Source: Candidatus Omnitrophota bacterium (GTDB taxonomy: Bacteria > Omnitrophota > Gorgyraeia > JAFGHF01). Taken from it: 7,449 nt of DNA. Where the stretch lies: positions 1 to 7,449 of the forward strand of contig JAHIIS010000171.1 in assembly GCA_018899075.1 (NCBI GenBank). Reading direction: 5' to 3'. The notes beneath the pieces were generated by a model that saw only the letters and a list, made by a program, of their open reading frames with translations, was not told where the DNA came from and searched no databases. Positions 5,639-7,449 of the stretch are shown here, in pieces; within the stretch, counting starts at the first letter, position 1; every line of letters starts with the position of its first letter. The translations under genes and the position numbers were made by a program.

Positions 5639-6750
5639 AGACCGAAGTTGTAAAGATAGACCCGCAGAATATAGATTTAGAGAAGATTAAAAAAGCGGCG
5701 CAGGTTATAAAAAAGGGGGGGATAGTTGCCTTTCCCACTGAGACTGTCTATGGGCTGGCGGCGGATTTCTTTAATAAACAGGCAGTAGATAGAATCTTTG
5801 AGGTAAAGAAACGCCCTAAAGACAAACCCCTGAGTGTGCAGATAGAGGACATTACCTATTTGGAAAAATTGGCTTGCGACATTCCTGCTTTTGCTTATCA
5901 ATTGGCCGGTAAGTTTTGGCCGGGGCCGTTAACTTTGGTTTTGCCTGCCCGCCCCGAATATAACTGGGCAGGCGGGAAGGCAAATAGAGGAGGGACAATC
6001 GGGGTGCGCATACCTGATAATAAGATTGCCCGCAGCCTGATAAAAGAAAGCGCAACTGCCCTGGTTGCGCCCAGCGCCAATCTTTCGGCTGAGCCTGCCG
6101 CCAAAACAGCGCAAGAGCTAATGCATTCCTTTAACGGCCTTATAGAGATGGTTATCGATTCAGGGCCGGTGGAATTAGGGATACCATCTACAGTTGTAGA
6201 TTTAACCGTTTGTCCTTATAAAATATTGAGGGAAGGCGCAATTTCCCGCAAGGACCTCCAGAGCGTCCGGGCGCGGGCCGCAGTCAAGACAATTCTTTTA
6301 GTCTGCACAGGCAACTCCTGCCGCAGCGTAATGGCCTGGGGTTTGTTGAAAAAGATGTTAAAAGAGAGAGGCGATTATAAAATAATGACTGCGGGCACAC
6401 GGGCATTTAAAGGGATACCCCCGACCGGTGAGACTATTCAGGTTATGTCCGAACAGGACATTGACGTCTCCGGCCATCGAACTTCGCCGCTTAGCGATGA
6501 GATACTCCGTGAGGCAGATTTAATTCTGGTAATGGAACGGGCGCACAAAGAAAATATTTTAGAGCGCAATCCCTGCCTCCGCAATAAGGTGCATTTATTA
6601 AACGAATTTGGTAGAATCGGGAAGGAAGATAAATTAGTTGACCCTGACATCCCCGATCCTATCGGCAAACCTCTGGATTTTTACCATAGGGTTTTAGATA
6701 TTATTAAGGAAAGTATTGTGCGCACTGCAAAAAAATTGGGGGAGCAATGA
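5635..6750 (+). CDS. Fusion: L-threonylcarbamoyladenylate synthase (Sua5/TsaC) plus low-molecular-weight phosphatase (YwlE-like)
   Basis: Two complete enzymes share one 371-residue chain. Residues 1-205 form a YrdC/Sua5 domain, which makes threonylcarbamoyl-AMP from threonine, bicarbonate and ATP for the t6A37 tRNA modification: GGIVAFPTETVYGLA (28-42), KKRPKDKPL (58-66), WPGPLTLVLP (95-104), PSANLS (146-151) and PSTVVDLT (184-191). After a short linker, residues 218-371 form an LMW-phosphatase domain with P-loop CTGNSCR (224-230; nucleophile Cys224, Arg230) and the late D-P loop DIPDPIG, whose Asp341 aligns with the general acid. Ser228 sits where the arginine phosphatase YwlE has Thr and tyrosine phosphatases usually have Ile, so phosphoarginine is a plausible substrate. 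The C-terminal domain replaces the one found in long Sua5 proteins. An AGAGGA 12 bases upstream and the treT overlap support the start. An imperfect palindrome lies in the 102-117 loop. Confidence 0.9.
   Translation: MKTEVVKIDPQNIDLEKIKKAAQVIKKGGIVAFPTETVYGLAADFFNKQAVDRIFEVKKRPKDKPLSVQIEDITYLEKLACDIPAFAYQLAGKFWPGPLTLVLPARPEYNWAGGKANRGGTIGVRIPDNKIARSLIKESATALVAPSANLSAEPAAKTAQELMHSFNGLIEMVIDSGPVELGIPSTVVDLTVCPYKILREGAISRKDLQSVRARAAVKTILLVCTGNSCRSVMAWGLLKKMLKERGDYKIMTAGTRAFKGIPPTGETIQVMSEQDIDVSGHRTSPLSDEILREADLILVMERAHKENILERNPCLRNKVHLLNEFGRIGKEDKLVDPDIPDPIGKPLDFYHRVLDIIKESIVRTAKKLGEQ
5940..5984. repeat. Imperfect palindrome inside the Sua5 coding region
   Basis: The left arm TTTGCCTGCCCGCC (5940-5953) pairs with the right arm GGCGGGAAGGCAAA (5971-5984) at 13 of 14 positions around a 17-base centre. 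It encodes residues 102-117 of the fused Sua5 protein, including the variable loop between GPLTLVLP and TIGVR, a place that tolerates sequence change. Its GC-rich arms stand out from the surrounding AT-richer codons. It resembles a dispersed palindromic element that has settled in frame in a gene, but only one copy is visible here, so mobility is inference. Confidence 0.55.
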
Positions 6751-7205
6751 AAATCGCAGTCGGTGCTGACCACGGCGGATATAAATTGAAGAGTAAATTG
6801 ATAAAATTCCTGGAGGCGCGCGGCTACGGGGTTGCCGATTTAGGCACGCACAGCCCTGACGCCTGCGATTATCCGGCTGTAGGCTGCAAGGTCGCCGCAA
6901 GCGTCTCCGGCGGACAATTTTGCCGGGGAATATTGATTTGTAAGACGGGTATCGGTTTTTCTATAGTAGCGAATAAACTTCCGGGAATCCGGGCGGCGCT
7001 TTGTCTTTCAAAACAGCAGGCCCGCCTTAGCCGCCAGCACAATAACGCCAATGTCCTTGTGCTTTCGGCCAATTACCTGAGCCTGAAAAAGGCCTCTGAA
7101 CTGGTCGAAGTCTGGCTGAAGACTGAATTTTCCGCGCAGCCTCGCCATGCCCGCAGGGTAAGACAAATTGCGAATATAGAAAGAAGAATAGCGCATAGAA
7201 GATAA
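6747..7205 (+). CDS. rpiB: Ribose-5-phosphate isomerase B (RpiB/LacAB family)
   Basis: Interconverts ribose-5-phosphate and ribulose-5-phosphate in the cytoplasmic pentose phosphate pathway. The 152 residues match the usual RpiB length. Landmarks are the opening KIAVGADHGG (2-11), LGTHS then DYP (32-43), GILICKTGIG (61-70) with catalytic Cys65, SIVANK (72-77), GIRAA (80-84), SRQHNNANV (95-103) with the His98-Asn99 pair, and the phosphate-binding basic stretch RHARR (133-137). The residue after Cys65 is Lys where E. coli RpiB has Gly. The extreme C-terminus is unusually basic (ERRIAHRR). The start overlaps the fused gene's stop as ATGA (6747-6750). A GGGGGAG lies only 2 bases before the ATG, too close for ideal use, so re-initiation after the upstream stop is likely. 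LacA/LacB isomerases are related, but single-subunit context with glyA points to RpiB. Confidence 0.92.
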   Translation: MKIAVGADHGGYKLKSKLIKFLEARGYGVADLGTHSPDACDYPAVGCKVAASVSGGQFCRGILICKTGIGFSIVANKLPGIRAALCLSKQQARLSRQHNNANVLVLSANYLSLKKASELVEVWLKTEFSAQPRHARRVRQIANIERRIAHRR

Positions 7206-7225
7206 AAAACCGTGCAATGACGCGC

Positions 7226-7231
7226 GAGGAG
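7226..7231 (+). promoter_or_regulatory. Shine-Dalgarno sequence for glyA
   Basis: GAGGAG lies 7 bases before ATG 7239 in the 33-base rpiB-glyA spacer. It is the clearest ribosome binding site in the window and fixes the glyA start. No terminator-like hairpin is seen in this spacer, so read-through from rpiB is expected. Confidence 0.7.
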
Positions 7232-7238
7232 CCTTAAG

Positions 7239-7449
7239 ATGGATTACTTAAAAGATGTTGACCCCAGGGTATATAAAGCCGTCGCTGGTGAACTTGAAAG
7301 AGAGCGCGGCACTATCAATCTGATTGCCAGCGAAAATTTTACCCCGCTGGCTGTGCTGCAGGCTCAGGGATCGGTAATGACAAATAAGTATGCCGAAGGC
7401 TATCCGGGCAGGCGCTGGTATGACGGCTGCGAATACGTAGATGTAGTGG
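7239..7449 (+). CDS. glyA: Serine hydroxymethyltransferase, N-terminal fragment (3' end outside window)
   Basis: PLP-dependent enzyme that converts serine and tetrahydrofolate into glycine and 5,10-methylene-tetrahydrofolate in the cytoplasm. The frame starts at ATG 7239 and runs off the right edge after 70 complete codons. The opening [15 protein letters not shown] is followed by the SHMT signatures [31 protein letters not shown] in two adjoining pieces, and [27 protein letters not shown] and GCEYVD are near-invariant in the family, so the identification is firm although the PLP-lysine region is not in the window. The gene follows rpiB as it does nearby in the Bacillus ywlF-ywlG-glyA region. 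Confidence 0.95.
   Translation, partial: MDYLKDVDPRVYKAVAGELERERGTINLIASENFTPLAVLQAQGSVMTNKYAEGYPGRRWYDGCEYVDVV

Noticed and set aside
5635..6750. Fused gene as a sequencing or frameshift artefact
   Set aside because: Both domains are complete, lie in one uninterrupted frame, and are joined by a short linker with no leftover stop or start signal at the junction near 6270-6300.

Overview
The window is a tightly packed stretch of bacterial chromosome with every gene on the + strand. It reads as one run of genes: a partial mechanosensitive-channel gene, a five-gene trehalose block, a fused Sua5/arginine-phosphatase-type gene, rpiB, and the start of glyA. Base composition is balanced, close to half GC by eye. 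There are no RNA genes, CRISPR arrays, transposases or integrases, and no gene-free stretch longer than about 50 bases. No protein is diagnostic of a phylum. The gene style (OtsA with PAGG and QACGGTW signatures, a DUF5752-type protein next to TreT, a Sua5-LMWPTP fusion next to rpiB and glyA) reminds me of uncultivated Gram-negative lineages such as Omnitrophota (PVC-related). That placement is a low-confidence inference.

Region 1 (1-213) is the C-terminus of an MscS-family channel. Region 2 (225-5638) is the osmolyte block: a GT20 trehalose-6-phosphate synthase (otsA), an unassigned GT4 glycosyltransferase, trehalose-6-phosphate phosphatase (otsB), a two-repeat DUF5752-like protein of unknown function, and a TreT-like trehalose glycosyltransferring synthase. 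The cell thus appears to have two chemically different routes to trehalose in one transcription unit: the two-step OtsA/OtsB route, which is driven forward by phosphate release, and the one-step reversible TreT route. Region 3 (5635-7449) is a compact form of the Bacillus subtilis ywlC-ywlE-ywlF-glyA neighbourhood. The TsaC/Sua5 and YwlE-like domains are fused into one 371-residue protein, followed by ribose-5-phosphate isomerase B and serine hydroxymethyltransferase.

The genes are joined very closely: 1-nt gaps flank otsB, and ATGA stop/start overlaps occur at DUF5752-treT, treT-sua5 and sua5-rpiB. Translation is probably coupled across the boundary between the osmolyte block and the housekeeping block. 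The only spacer with structure in the block lies between otsA and the GT4 gene, where a GC-rich 8-bp hairpin is followed by a short direct repeat.

Points most worth a second look: the duplicated DUF5752 protein coupled to TreT; the unassigned GT4 between otsA and otsB; the Sua5-phosphatase fusion with Ser at the specificity position of its P-loop; and an imperfect palindrome lying inside the Sua5 coding sequence, reminiscent of protein-coding palindromic elements.
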